Source: an uncultured Mycoplasmatota bacterium (GTDB taxonomy: Bacteria > Bacillota_I > Bacilli_A > RF39 > UBA660). From it: a DNA stretch of 7,633 nt. A program made the position numbers and the translations under genes. The DNA lies in contig CAMMBO010000038.1 in NCBI GenBank assembly GCA_946494435.1, positions 1 to 7,633 of the forward strand. The letters run 5' to 3'. The notes beneath the pieces were generated by a model. The model did no database searches and was not told the origin of the DNA. It saw nothing but the letters and a program-made list of their open reading frames with translations. The stretch's first letter is position 1, and each line of letters begins with the position of its first letter. Shown here one piece after another: positions 1-6,131 of this stretch.

Positions 1-136
1 ATTCTCTTATATCAGAAATACTATAATACTTAAAATAATCAACAGAAAAGTTCTCTAATGGTAAAATAATACCATCTAAACCATTATCTAAATATTCTAA
101 AAAATTATTATCTCTTATTACACCTAATAACTTCAT
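1..136 (-). CDS. Probable U32-family peptidase, N-terminal fragment (cut by window edge)
   Basis: Only the first 45 codons are inside the window; the frame is open to base 1. The start is ATG at 136, with AAAGGA at 145-150 eight bases upstream. The visible N-terminus starts MKLLGVIRD, continues with NGLDGIILPLENFSVDYF around residues 18-35, and then SISDIRE. A first beta strand, then 'DGxIL-x-LxxFS', then the start of a helix is how the short U32-type peptidases of low-GC Bacillota begin, where a TIM-barrel-like fold opens with a 'GADGFILG' strand. U32 proteins act in collagen or peptide breakdown or in RNA hydroxylation; nothing here tells which. It follows ftsK but is separated from it by a terminator and has its own possible promoter. 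The assignment rests on the N-terminal pattern only, as no catalytic part is visible. Confidence 0.5.
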   Translation of the reverse strand, partial: MKLLGVIRDNNFLEYLDNGLDGIILPLENFSVDYFKYYSISDIRE

Positions 137-159
137 AATATCAGTCCTTTACGTAACAT

Positions 160-168
160 ATTTTAACA
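160..168 (-). promoter_or_regulatory. Possible extended -10 promoter of the U32-like gene
   Basis: Read on the minus strand, TGTTAAAAT (168 to 160) is an extended -10 element, TG-n-TAAAAT. It lies between the ftsK terminator and the ATG at 136 and would give a leader of roughly 17 nt that contains the AAAGGA site. No good -35 is present: the hexamer at the right distance falls in the U-tract of the terminator. The call depends on the extended -10 and on the need for a promoter after a terminator. Confidence 0.35.
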
Positions 169-177
169 CAAATACCC

Positions 178-214
178 CAAAGAAAAAAGAGGATGAATAT
201 TATTCTTCATCCCC
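178..214 (-). terminator. Rho-independent terminator of ftsK, overlapping its stop codon
   Basis: On the minus strand, GGGGATGAA (214-206) pairs with TTCATCCTC (197-189) to give a 9-bp stem with one G-U pair. The 8-base loop (205-198) contains the TAA stop of ftsK at 202-200. The stem is followed directly by a T-rich run (TTTTTTCTTT, 188 to 179). The upstream arm is also the coding sequence for the acidic C-terminus (Gly-Asp-Glu) of FtsK. Confidence 0.75.
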
Positions 215-2479
215 ATCATCTAACTTAACAAGTACTTCTCTAGGTTTAGAGCCATTAGGTGGTCCAATAATGCCTCTTTCTTCTAGTAAATCAATAATAC
301 GTGCTGCTCTATTATAACCAAGTTTAAATCTTCTTTGTAATAGTGAGGCACTAGCTTTTTGAGTCTCTATAACAAACTCTACTATTTCATTATATAAAGG
401 ATCATCATATTCTTCCTCTTGTCTCATATCTTCTTTTTGTGAGGCACTCTTTTCACTATCACCTTTTAAATCCATAAAGGCTTGGTCATATTCTGCTTTT
501 TGTTGTTCAATAGTATAATCAATAACTCTTTTAATCTCATCATCAGAAATAAAAGCACCTTGAATACGTTCTGGATCTGCTTCTCCCATTGGTAAGAATA
601 ACATATCACCTTTACCAAGTAATTTTTCTGCTCCTGTCATATCAAGAATTGTACGTGAATCTATACTACTAGATACTGCAAATGATATACGACTTGGAAT
701 ATTCGCTTTTACAACACCAGTAATTACATCTGTTGATGGCCTTTGAGTAGCGATAATTAAGTGAATACCAGCCGCACGAGCCATCTGTGTAATTCTCATA
801 ATAGAAGCTTCTACATCTTTACTTGCAACTAACATAAGATCTGCTAACTCATCTATTATTACCACGATAAATGGCATCTTCTTCATTTGTTCATCTGCTG
901 GTAGAGTCTTATTCATCTTTTCTACATAATCATTATAAGTTGCAATATTCTTAGTTTTAGTCTCACTAAACATATCATAACGTCTTTCCATCTCAGATAC
1001 AATTTTAGCAAGAGCAACAGATGCTTCTTTAGGGTCAGTTACAACAGGTCTCATTAAATGAGGAACACCATTATAACCAGAAAGTTCAACCTTTTTAGGG
1101 TCAACCATAACAAGTTTAACTTCATCAGGTTTAGCCCTCATTAAAATAGAACAAATAATACCATTAATACAAACAGATTTACCTGAACCAGTAGAACCTG
1201 CTACTAAAAGGTGGGGTGTTTTATTAATCTCACACCAAATAACATTACCCATAATATTTTTACCTAAAGGACAAAGTAGTTTAGAACCATCTAGAGACTT
1301 AGGTACTTTTTCTAATACTTCTCTAAATGATACAGATGATGTTTCTTTATTAGCAATTTCTATTCCTACTGTATTTTTACCTGGAATAGGAGCTTGTATT
1401 CTAACGTCCTTAGTTGCAATGGCTAAAGCTATTTCTCTATGTATTGATAAAAGTTTACTAACCTTAGTACCAGAGTGTAATTCTAACTCATACTGGGTAA
1501 CAGTAGGACCAATATGTACTTCTACTACTTTACCAATAATATTAAAGTCTTTTAATACTTTCTCAAGTATTTCTATATTCTTTTCAATTAAACTCTGATT
1601 AACACTATTTTTCTTTTTCTTAGGTTGGTCTAATAAAGAAATAGGTGGCAAAACATAATTATGTTTAACAGTAACTTTATTATCATCTACTACATTTACT
1701 TCACTTACTTCAGTAGCATCCTCTTTAGGAGTATCTTCATGAACTTTCGCTTTAGTAAGTTCATCTATACTAGATATAACAATTCTTTTATCATCATCTT
1801 TTATCTCACCAAGCACAGGTTGTTCTTCATTTCCTGTTATAATAGGTTTCTTAGTACTAACCTCTTCTTCATCATCACTACTACTCTTATCCCTCTTAGG
1901 AAACTTCTCTTTAGCAGCCTTTGCTTTATCTTTAACAAAGTCAATAATTGAAAAGCCAGTAAATAGTGAAAATCCTATAATAATTAAAGTCCAAGCGATT
2001 ATCTGCATTCCTCTATATGAGAATAACATCATAAACAAGACCCCAAAGGTACAACCAATAATACCTCCACCAATAGCATTAGGTCTTGCTCCTTTCATAA
2101 CATCTGAAAAAGAGTTAATTAACTGATTAGTAGTTTCACTAAAGACTTTAACAGCATTACTATCATTTTGTAAGATAAAGTTTTCATGCATTAATACTAA
2201 TACTCCTATTAATAAAAGATATATACCTAGCATTTTAGTAGTAAATAAATTAGGCCAACTTCTATTTATAATTAAATATGCTCCAAGTATTAAAAGAACT
2301 ACTAATAATGGATTATATAATACTCCTACAAGAAATATTGCAAAAGATGCAATCATATTACCAACAGGACCATATCTACCAATCCCAAGTATCGCTGCTA
2401 AAACAAGTAACACTCCATATAATTCTGTTGAATGAGCGAATCCTTTCTTAGTTTCCTTCTTTTTCTTTCTTTTTGCCAT
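200..2479 (-). CDS. ftsK: DNA translocase FtsK/SpoIIIE
   Basis: This is a septum-located, ATP-driven double-stranded DNA pump that clears and segregates chromosome ends at division (SpoIIIE also pumps DNA into the forespore in sporulating Bacillota). It has 759 aa, close to SpoIIIE length and far shorter than proteobacterial FtsK. In order: a lysine-rich start, about four or five membrane helices in residues 18-180, a charged low-complexity linker at about 185-290, the alpha domain at about 295-400, then the RecA-like motor. The motor carries Walker A GSTGSGKS at 428-435, Walker B IVVIIDELADL at 538-548, and ATQRPSTDVITG at about 577-588. The winged-helix gamma domain, which reads polarity sequences, spans about 693-755 (LLQRRFKLGYNRAARIIDLL). 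An in-frame GTG at 2488 exists, but ATG at 2479 leaves room for the upstream GAGAG site and begins the typical MAKRKKK. The gene is transcribed alone from the 2513-2541 promoter. Confidence 0.96.
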   Translation of the reverse strand: MAKRKKKKETKKGFAHSTELYGVLLVLAAILGIGRYGPVGNMIASFAIFLVGVLYNPLLVVLLILGAYLIINRSWPNLFTTKMLGIYLLLIGVLVLMHENFILQNDSNAVKVFSETTNQLINSFSDVMKGARPNAIGGGIIGCTFGVLFMMLFSYRGMQIIAWTLIIIGFSLFTGFSIIDFVKDKAKAAKEKFPKRDKSSSDDEEEVSTKKPIITGNEEQPVLGEIKDDDKRIVISSIDELTKAKVHEDTPKEDATEVSEVNVVDDNKVTVKHNYVLPPISLLDQPKKKKNSVNQSLIEKNIEILEKVLKDFNIIGKVVEVHIGPTVTQYELELHSGTKVSKLLSIHREIALAIATKDVRIQAPIPGKNTVGIEIANKETSSVSFREVLEKVPKSLDGSKLLCPLGKNIMGNVIWCEINKTPHLLVAGSTGSGKSVCINGIICSILMRAKPDEVKLVMVDPKKVELSGYNGVPHLMRPVVTDPKEASVALAKIVSEMERRYDMFSETKTKNIATYNDYVEKMNKTLPADEQMKKMPFIVVIIDELADLMLVASKDVEASIMRITQMARAAGIHLIIATQRPSTDVITGVVKANIPSRISFAVSSSIDSRTILDMTGAEKLLGKGDMLFLPMGEADPERIQGAFISDDEIKRVIDYTIEQQKAEYDQAFMDLKGDSEKSASQKEDMRQEEEYDDPLYNEIVEFVIETQKASASLLQRRFKLGYNRAARIIDLLEERGIIGPPNGSKPREVLVKLDDGDEE

Positions 2480-2512
2480 AACTACCACTCTCTTTCGTAT
2501 CTTTACTACTCA

Positions 2513-2541
2513 AGTATAACAAAACTAAAGAATAATTTAAA
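2513..2541 (-). promoter_or_regulatory. Sigma-A type promoter of ftsK
   Basis: On the minus strand: -35 TTTAAA (2541-2536), a 17-base spacer, then -10 TATACT (2518-2513) preceded by TG one base upstream (extended -10). The predicted start near 2506 gives a leader of about 27 nt that carries the GAGAG ribosome site. Spacing and -10 are near consensus, and -35 matches TTGACA at four of six positions. Confidence 0.65.
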
Positions 2542-2546
2542 GAGAT

Positions 2547-2562
2547 TGTCACTCATTTGACA
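2547..2562. repeat. Short inverted repeat TGTCA-n6-TGACA
   Basis: TGTCA (2547-2551) and TGACA (2558-2562) form a perfect 5-bp dyad with a 6-base centre. It lies in the 86-bp gap between the metallopeptidase stop (2566) and the ftsK ATG, five bases upstream of the ftsK -35. On the minus strand it is followed by CTCTTTAAATT, which is only modestly T-rich, so as a terminator for the metallopeptidase operon it would be weak. An operator for ftsK is the other reading. The role is not decided by the sequence. Confidence 0.4.
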
Positions 2563-2565
2563 CTT

Positions 2566-3624
2566 TTATTTTATATGATTATTTTCCTTTTGTACTTCTA
2601 AAACATCATTTACTTCTTTTTTATAACAATCAGATAATTTTTCAATATTATTAGCATTAACTTTAAAGTTACCATCTTCTATTACTGGTATCTCCAATTT
2701 TTCTAAGGCTTTCAAATCATCTAAAGATGTCATATCAGTATGTCTTAATATCTCTATTAAGTAAAATAATCTATCTTTATAACTTTCATCCTTAGTTATA
2801 CTATCGTGAAAGTAACTTGCTAATACTGTGCCTATTACATATCTTTGTCTATATGAAAATTGTAAATGTCCTTTCGATACAATATCATCTAAATATTTTT
2901 TAGAATTATGGAAAAAAAGTTCATAAAGTTTTGAGTCCTTAGGAAGAGAGTTTAAATAATTTAACAAAATCTCTTCATTTAACCTACCATTATTTTCTTT
3001 ATATAATTTTAATAAAGTATGTTCAAATATTACTGCTGTTGCATCATCATAAGTTTCCTTTAATCTATTAGTTTTTCTAATCTTTATTTCGTCTTTATCA
3101 TAACCAGAACTTTCTAAAAGATAATCTTCTAATAAAAACTCTATGGTAAGGGTAGTACTTTCACATAAAAACTGTTTTATTGTACTATCTTTATATTTTT
3201 GTTTACTAAATTTATGAGTAAACTCATGACTGATATTAAAAGCATCTGCTAGTGTTTCAGAATAATCTATATGAAGAGACCCATCATCTCTTACCTCACT
3301 TCTATCTATCCTAGGAGAATCTACTTTATTAAAGTTTACTATATTACAGGCTTTTCCATTATAAATGTCTTTCTCTTTTAAAAGCTTTAAAAATCTTGAG
3401 GCATATTCTACATTTATTTTAGAAAAAAAGTTTGTAACTATATCTATAGAATTATCTAATGGTACATTAGTAGAATAATCATCTACAACTAAATCTTTCG
3501 TATTTTCTATGATAATACTAGCAAGTTTCACTACTTCATCTAAATATTGTAAATGATATTTTAATCTTTCATCTTCTAATGTATTCTTAATTGCTAAATT
3601 TAATTTATCATAATACTCCATCAT
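2566..3624 (-). CDS. M3-like zinc metallopeptidase (gluzincin), reduced form
   Basis: This is a predicted cytosolic zinc peptidase of 352 aa, with no signal peptide or membrane helix. HEFTH at residues 133-137 supplies two zinc histidines and the catalytic Glu134. Eighteen residues on, CESTTLTIEFLLEDYLL (154-170) has the same shape as the M3 (PepF-like) segment with E-x-x-S-T, then E and LLxDYLL, so Glu155 is the likely third zinc ligand. FSYRQRYVIGTVLASYF at 256-272 resembles the C-terminal FYxYxYxxG substrate-binding segment of M3 peptidases. Ordinary M3 enzymes are about 560-700 aa, so most of the N-terminal helical shell is missing, and the HExxH-to-Glu distance is also shorter. AGGA at 3631-3634 lies 6 nt before ATG 3624; the adjacent ATG at 3621 is an alternative start. 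It begins 18 nt after the winged-helix gene and is probably co-transcribed with it. The fold class is fairly secure; the exact family is an inference. Confidence 0.75.
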   Translation of the reverse strand: MMEYYDKLNLAIKNTLEDERLKYHLQYLDEVVKLASIIIENTKDLVVDDYSTNVPLDNSIDIVTNFFSKINVEYASRFLKLLKEKDIYNGKACNIVNFNKVDSPRIDRSEVRDDGSLHIDYSETLADAFNISHEFTHKFSKQKYKDSTIKQFLCESTTLTIEFLLEDYLLESSGYDKDEIKIRKTNRLKETYDDATAVIFEHTLLKLYKENNGRLNEEILLNYLNSLPKDSKLYELFFHNSKKYLDDIVSKGHLQFSYRQRYVIGTVLASYFHDSITKDESYKDRLFYLIEILRHTDMTSLDDLKALEKLEIPVIEDGNFKVNANNIEKLSDCYKKEVNDVLEVQKENNHIK

Positions 3625-3642
3625 TACACTTCCTATTTTTTC

Positions 3643-3858
3643 TTATCTTTTTACAGTTACATATCTTTGATTACTAGCATTGCGTTTTTTATTAGTATAT
3701 TCTAGTTTATTGCAATCAACAAGTGGCTTTAATATTTTATAAGCAACATATCTTTTTGAGGAAATATCTAAATAATTTCTAATTTCTTTAGCAGTTTTTG
3801 GTTCCTTACAAAACTCTAATACATTATTAAATATTTCACTTTGTGTATCACTTTCCAT
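3643..3858 (-). CDS. Small free-standing winged-helix protein (AlbA/Fic-protein C-terminal type)
   Basis: This 71-aa basic protein consists of little more than one winged-helix domain. Residues 7-25 are a first helix ending in LEFCKEPKTAKEI, 26-49 hold the helix-turn-helix with YLDISSKRYVAYKILKPLV, and 51-70 are the wing, KLEYTNKKRNASNQRYVTVK. The pattern 'LEFCxEPxTxxEI...YxxxxILxPLxxxxKLxxT...NQxYV' is that of the C-terminal wing in AlbA_2 (Schlafen-type) ATP-binding and Fic-family proteins, where it normally follows a much larger enzyme part. Here nothing coding precedes it. It is therefore either a true small DNA-binding regulator or the stranded tail of a lost gene. An intact frame, a promoter with direct repeats, and close coupling to the metallopeptidase favour a working gene. 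There is no Shine-Dalgarno sequence before ATG 3858, and no other in-frame ATG exists. Confidence 0.7.
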   Translation of the reverse strand: MESDTQSEIFNNVLEFCKEPKTAKEIRNYLDISSKRYVAYKILKPLVDCNKLEYTNKKRNASNQRYVTVKR

Positions 3859-3862
3859 ATTA

Positions 3863-3904
3863 TATATAGTGTTTATTATATTTTGTTGTCCACTTACTTG
3901 TTCA
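3863..3904 (-). promoter_or_regulatory. Promoter region of the winged-helix/metallopeptidase operon
   Basis: Two overlapping readings are possible on the minus strand, offset by 12 bases because the -35 lies in a 12-bp repeat. One is TGAACA (3904-3899), 18 bases, TATAAT (3880-3875). The other is TGGACA (3892-3887), 18 bases, TATATA (3868-3863). The first would start RNA near 3868, leaving about 10 nt of A/T-only leader; the second would start at about the ATG itself. Either way the transcript is leaderless or nearly so. Confidence 0.45.
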
Positions 3905-3920
3905 CTTACTTGTTCACTAA
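3886..3920. repeat. Three tandem 12-bp direct repeats (iteron-like)
   Basis: On the plus strand: TTGTCCACTTAC (3886-3897), TTGTTCACTTAC (3898-3909) and TTGTTCACTAA (3910-3920). Copies 1 and 2 differ at one base; copy 3 is one base shorter and diverges at its end. On the minus strand each reads GTAAGTGAACAA. They fill the gap between the antiporter stop (3930) and the winged-helix ATG and cover the putative -35 hexamers, which fits an operator array. The 12-bp period is longer than one helical turn. Confidence 0.8.
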
Positions 3921-3929
3921 CACTTCTTA

Positions 3930-4886
3930 TTAAAAGAATAACATATATACATAATAAAGGACAAATACTATTAACATAATAGTTCCTTCTTTTTTACTAA
4001 CTTCTCTTTCACTTCTTGCAAAGACAAATAAAAGAAATGACGATAAGAATACTGCAAGGATATCAATAAAGCCAAAGCCTTCTAGAACAATATTACCAAA
4101 AATAAGAATAGGTAGTCCTAAAACTATACATATATTAAAGATATTAGTACCAATAATATTTCCAATAGCCATATCAAACTCACCTTTTCTAGCACTAATT
4201 ACAGTCATAATCATCTCAGGTAAGCTTGTTCCTATTACAATAGCAGTCATAGTGATGGCTTTCTCACTTATATTTAAAGCACTTGCAATATTTTTAGCCG
4301 AATTTACAATTAAATCACTACTATAAATTATTAAAATAATTGTAATTAATAAAAGTACACATGAAATAAGAGAAGAATATTTACCTTTTTCTATATCTTC
4401 ATCTTTTTTACTTCTTTTAAATAACATTCCCACTAAATAAAGTACAAACATGCAAAATAATAATATTAATACTAAACTATCACGCCTTGAAAAAGTATTA
4501 GGTGTTAAAGGATTAAAAACTGCATCTAACATAAGAATAGAAAAAACTGTTGTAACAATAAAAAGTAAAGGCAATTCTTTTTTAACAGTAGCATGTCTTA
4601 CTTTAATAGGTCTTATAAAACTTGCAAGTCCTATAATTAAGAAAACATTTACAATACAACTACCAATAACATTGGCAAAAGCCATTACTCCATCACCATT
4701 TGCAACACTTCTAAAAGAAATAGCAACTTCAGGAGCACAAGTTCCAAAAGAGACAATAGTAAGAGCAATTAACATCTTAGGAACTCTTAACTTTAAAGCT
4801 AAAGATGAAGCTGCATCTACTAAAACATCTGATGATTTTACAATAATAACAAAACCCACTAATAAAAGAACTATATCTAAAAGCAT
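3930..4886 (-). CDS. Na+/Ca2+ antiporter, CaCA family (YrbG-like)
   Basis: This integral membrane exchanger is expected to export Ca2+ in return for Na+ or H+. It has 318 aa with about ten hydrophobic segments in two inverted halves, each a Na_Ca_ex domain. The first alpha repeat holds FGTCAPEVAIS at 47-57 with Glu53, and GSCIVN at 75-80. The second holds GTSLPEM at 219-225 with Glu224, and IGNIIGTNIFN at 241-251. A charged loop at 157-169 (KRSKKDEDIEKGK) joins the halves. The length is normal for bacterial members. In the first repeat the usual Ser of GTS and Asn of GSN are both Cys (50 and 77), while the second repeat is canonical. AAGGA lies about 10 nt before ATG 4886. It has its own promoter, and no terminator is seen after its stop, so read-through into the winged-helix gene is possible. 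Ion preference cannot be read from the sequence. Confidence 0.9.
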   Translation of the reverse strand: MLLDIVLLLVGFVIIVKSSDVLVDAASSLALKLRVPKMLIALTIVSFGTCAPEVAISFRSVANGDGVMAFANVIGSCIVNVFLIIGLASFIRPIKVRHATVKKELPLLFIVTTVFSILMLDAVFNPLTPNTFSRRDSLVLILLFCMFVLYLVGMLFKRSKKDEDIEKGKYSSLISCVLLLITIILIIYSSDLIVNSAKNIASALNISEKAITMTAIVIGTSLPEMIMTVISARKGEFDMAIGNIIGTNIFNICIVLGLPILIFGNIVLEGFGFIDILAVFLSSFLLFVFARSEREVSKKEGTIMLIVFVLYYVYMLFF

Positions 4887-4916
4887 AACAACACTTTCCT
4901 TTCCATCTATAATATT

Positions 4917-4945
4917 AGTATATATTATTTAAGAAGTTACTTCAA
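4917..4945 (-). promoter_or_regulatory. Sigma-A type promoter of the CaCA antiporter gene
   Basis: On the minus strand: -35 TTGAAG (4945-4940), a 17-base spacer, -10 TATACT (4922-4917). RNA would start near 4910, giving a leader of about 23 nt with the AAGGA site. A perfect 5-1-5 palindrome, GAAGT-T-ACTTC (4933-4943), overlaps the -35 and could be an operator half-turn or chance. Confidence 0.65.
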
Positions 4946-4999
4946 ATAAAAGGGCATCTAGTTTACACTAATATTATTAACAAAATTAATAAATTTACT

Positions 5000-5031
5000 A
5001 AAAAAAATAAGAATGGTTAAATACCACTCTT
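5000..5031 (-). terminator. Rho-independent terminator of the hydrolase gene, overlapping its stop codon
   Basis: On the minus strand, AAGAGTGG (5031-5024) pairs with CCATTCTT (5016-5009) in an 8-bp stem with one G-U pair. The 7-base loop TATTTAA includes the TAA stop (5019-5017). It is followed by ATTTTTTTT (5008-5000). The stem's upstream arm encodes the last residues (Lys-Ser-Gly) of the protein. Confidence 0.85.
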
Positions 5032-6069
5032 AGTCATAACTTTCATCTTATCATCATATTCATCTATAGTATCATCTACAATTCCCAATACTTCATTAAA
5101 TGCTCTTATATTACTATTTACATCATGATGAGATTTAATACTATAACTTTTAATATCTAATACATCTTCAACTTTTCTTTGGGAAGATGTATAAACCATG
5201 CCGTCTGATTTACCATCAAAAAACATCTTATCAAAAAGGCATAAAGCGATTGCCTGGAAGTTTAACGTCTTAATCGCTTCTTTTCTAACTTCACTATCAA
5301 TGCTTGTTAAAATATTTTTAAAACTATTTAATCTTTTAACCGCTACCACATTATCAGTACAAAATACATTTTTAATAAAATTTTCATCATAAAGATGTAG
5401 TTTCTCATCAGGAATACCACCAGGTATAGCGATATCATAATCCATATGAGAATTACTACTAATGCCTTCATAAACACCAACTAATTTATCAGAAATATTT
5501 TGTGCCAATTTTTCATTACTAACTTTACTTGCAACATATCTTTCAATTTCAGGATAAAATATCAAAGGAGATGCCATTTTTGTTCCTTCATAAGGAGATG
5601 CTATATTATAAACATTTATCTTTTTAAAAGTTTCACTATTTTTAAAGAATCTAGGAACATAAAAGTTCATAACACTACATTTAGATAAGCCAACTATATT
5701 AACTGAATTAGTATAAGGAAGAGACGCTAAGTAATCAACATAATTTGCAAACAATTTAGCATCTTCAATAATAGGTGCATCTGCATCCATCAAGAATAAT
5801 TTAATATCATAGTTACCATTACATCTTTCATAATGACTTATAACGTTATCTATTCTAACTTCTGTTTCTTTAATTGTAGAAAAATCTTTGGAATGGTCTT
5901 CTACTCTAGATCCTTGATCAATTATAATATAGTTAATTTTACCATTATCATTAATTATTCTTTTATAACTAGCAATTGCAAAGCTTCTTCCCCTATCTTT
6001 TAAATCACTACTTTGAACCCATTCATTCTTTTCTAAATCCCATTTAGCAAAAATATCTATTGTTCCCAT
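5017..6069 (-). CDS. Lipase-like alpha/beta-hydrolase, cytosolic
   Basis: I do not recognise a named family, but the layout is that of an alpha/beta-hydrolase of 350 aa. Strand IINDNGKINYIIIDQGSR (38-55) ends in the Gly-Ser region that often precedes the oxyanion hole. Strand VNIVGLSKCSVMNFY (123-137) is a nucleophile elbow with Ser129 in GLSKC, where the usual last Gly is Cys. INVYNIASPYEGT (151-163) matches the 'TIATPHxGT' strand of lipases. KSDGMVYTSSQ (287-297) matches 'xDGxVPxxSA', giving Asp289 as the acid. SIKSHHDVNSN (310-320) supplies His314 or His315. No signal peptide or membrane helix is seen, so an intracellular esterase or lipase role is likely; the substrate is unknown. The ATG at 6069 follows a strong GAGGGG site. 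The gene has its own promoter and terminator, so it forms a single-gene unit. Confidence 0.65.
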   Translation of the reverse strand: MGTIDIFAKWDLEKNEWVQSSDLKDRGRSFAIASYKRIINDNGKINYIIIDQGSRVEDHSKDFSTIKETEVRIDNVISHYERCNGNYDIKLFLMDADAPIIEDAKLFANYVDYLASLPYTNSVNIVGLSKCSVMNFYVPRFFKNSETFKKINVYNIASPYEGTKMASPLIFYPEIERYVASKVSNEKLAQNISDKLVGVYEGISSNSHMDYDIAIPGGIPDEKLHLYDENFIKNVFCTDNVVAVKRLNSFKNILTSIDSEVRKEAIKTLNFQAIALCLFDKMFFDGKSDGMVYTSSQRKVEDVLDIKSYSIKSHHDVNSNIRAFNEVLGIVDDTIDEYDDKMKVMTKSGI

Positions 6070-6094
6070 AACTTCCCCTCTTTCTTAGCTACAT

Positions 6095-6123
6095 ATTATA
6101 TCATATAAATAACATAAAGTAAA
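6095..6123 (-). promoter_or_regulatory. Sigma-A type promoter of the hydrolase gene
   Basis: On the minus strand: -35 TTTACT (6123-6118), a 17-base spacer, then the extended -10 TG-A-TATAAT (6103-6095), with a perfect hexamer at 6100-6095. RNA would start near 6088, with the GAGGGG ribosome site in a leader of about 19 nt. The whole element fits in the 62 bp between the dismutase stop and the hydrolase ATG. Confidence 0.75.
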
Positions 6124-6131
6124 TAATACTA

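Noticed and set aside
1661..1951. 96-codon open frame on the plus strand rich in Phe/Ile/Tyr
   Set aside because: It is the complement of the charged linker of FtsK; its composition is explained by Lys/Glu/Asp codons read backwards.
2557..2585. Plus-strand promoter starting with a perfect TTGACA at 2557-2562
   Set aside because: The -10 at the right distance is poor (TATTTT) and no plus-strand gene follows. The hexamer is explained as part of the dyad. An antisense RNA cannot be excluded.
3886..3920. CRISPR or transposon end repeats
   Set aside because: Units are only 12 bp and directly adjacent, without spacers, terminal inverted repeats or a transposase nearby.
4450..4932. 160-codon open frame on the plus strand
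   Set aside because: It is antisense to the well-supported CaCA antiporter, has no recognisable domain, and runs across the antiporter's promoter and start. It is a shadow of an AT-rich membrane-protein gene.
4887..5016. Small RNA or riboswitch in the longest intergenic stretch (130 bp)
   Set aside because: Apart from the terminator, promoter and short palindrome already listed, I see no stable or conserved fold; the rest is plain AT-rich spacer.
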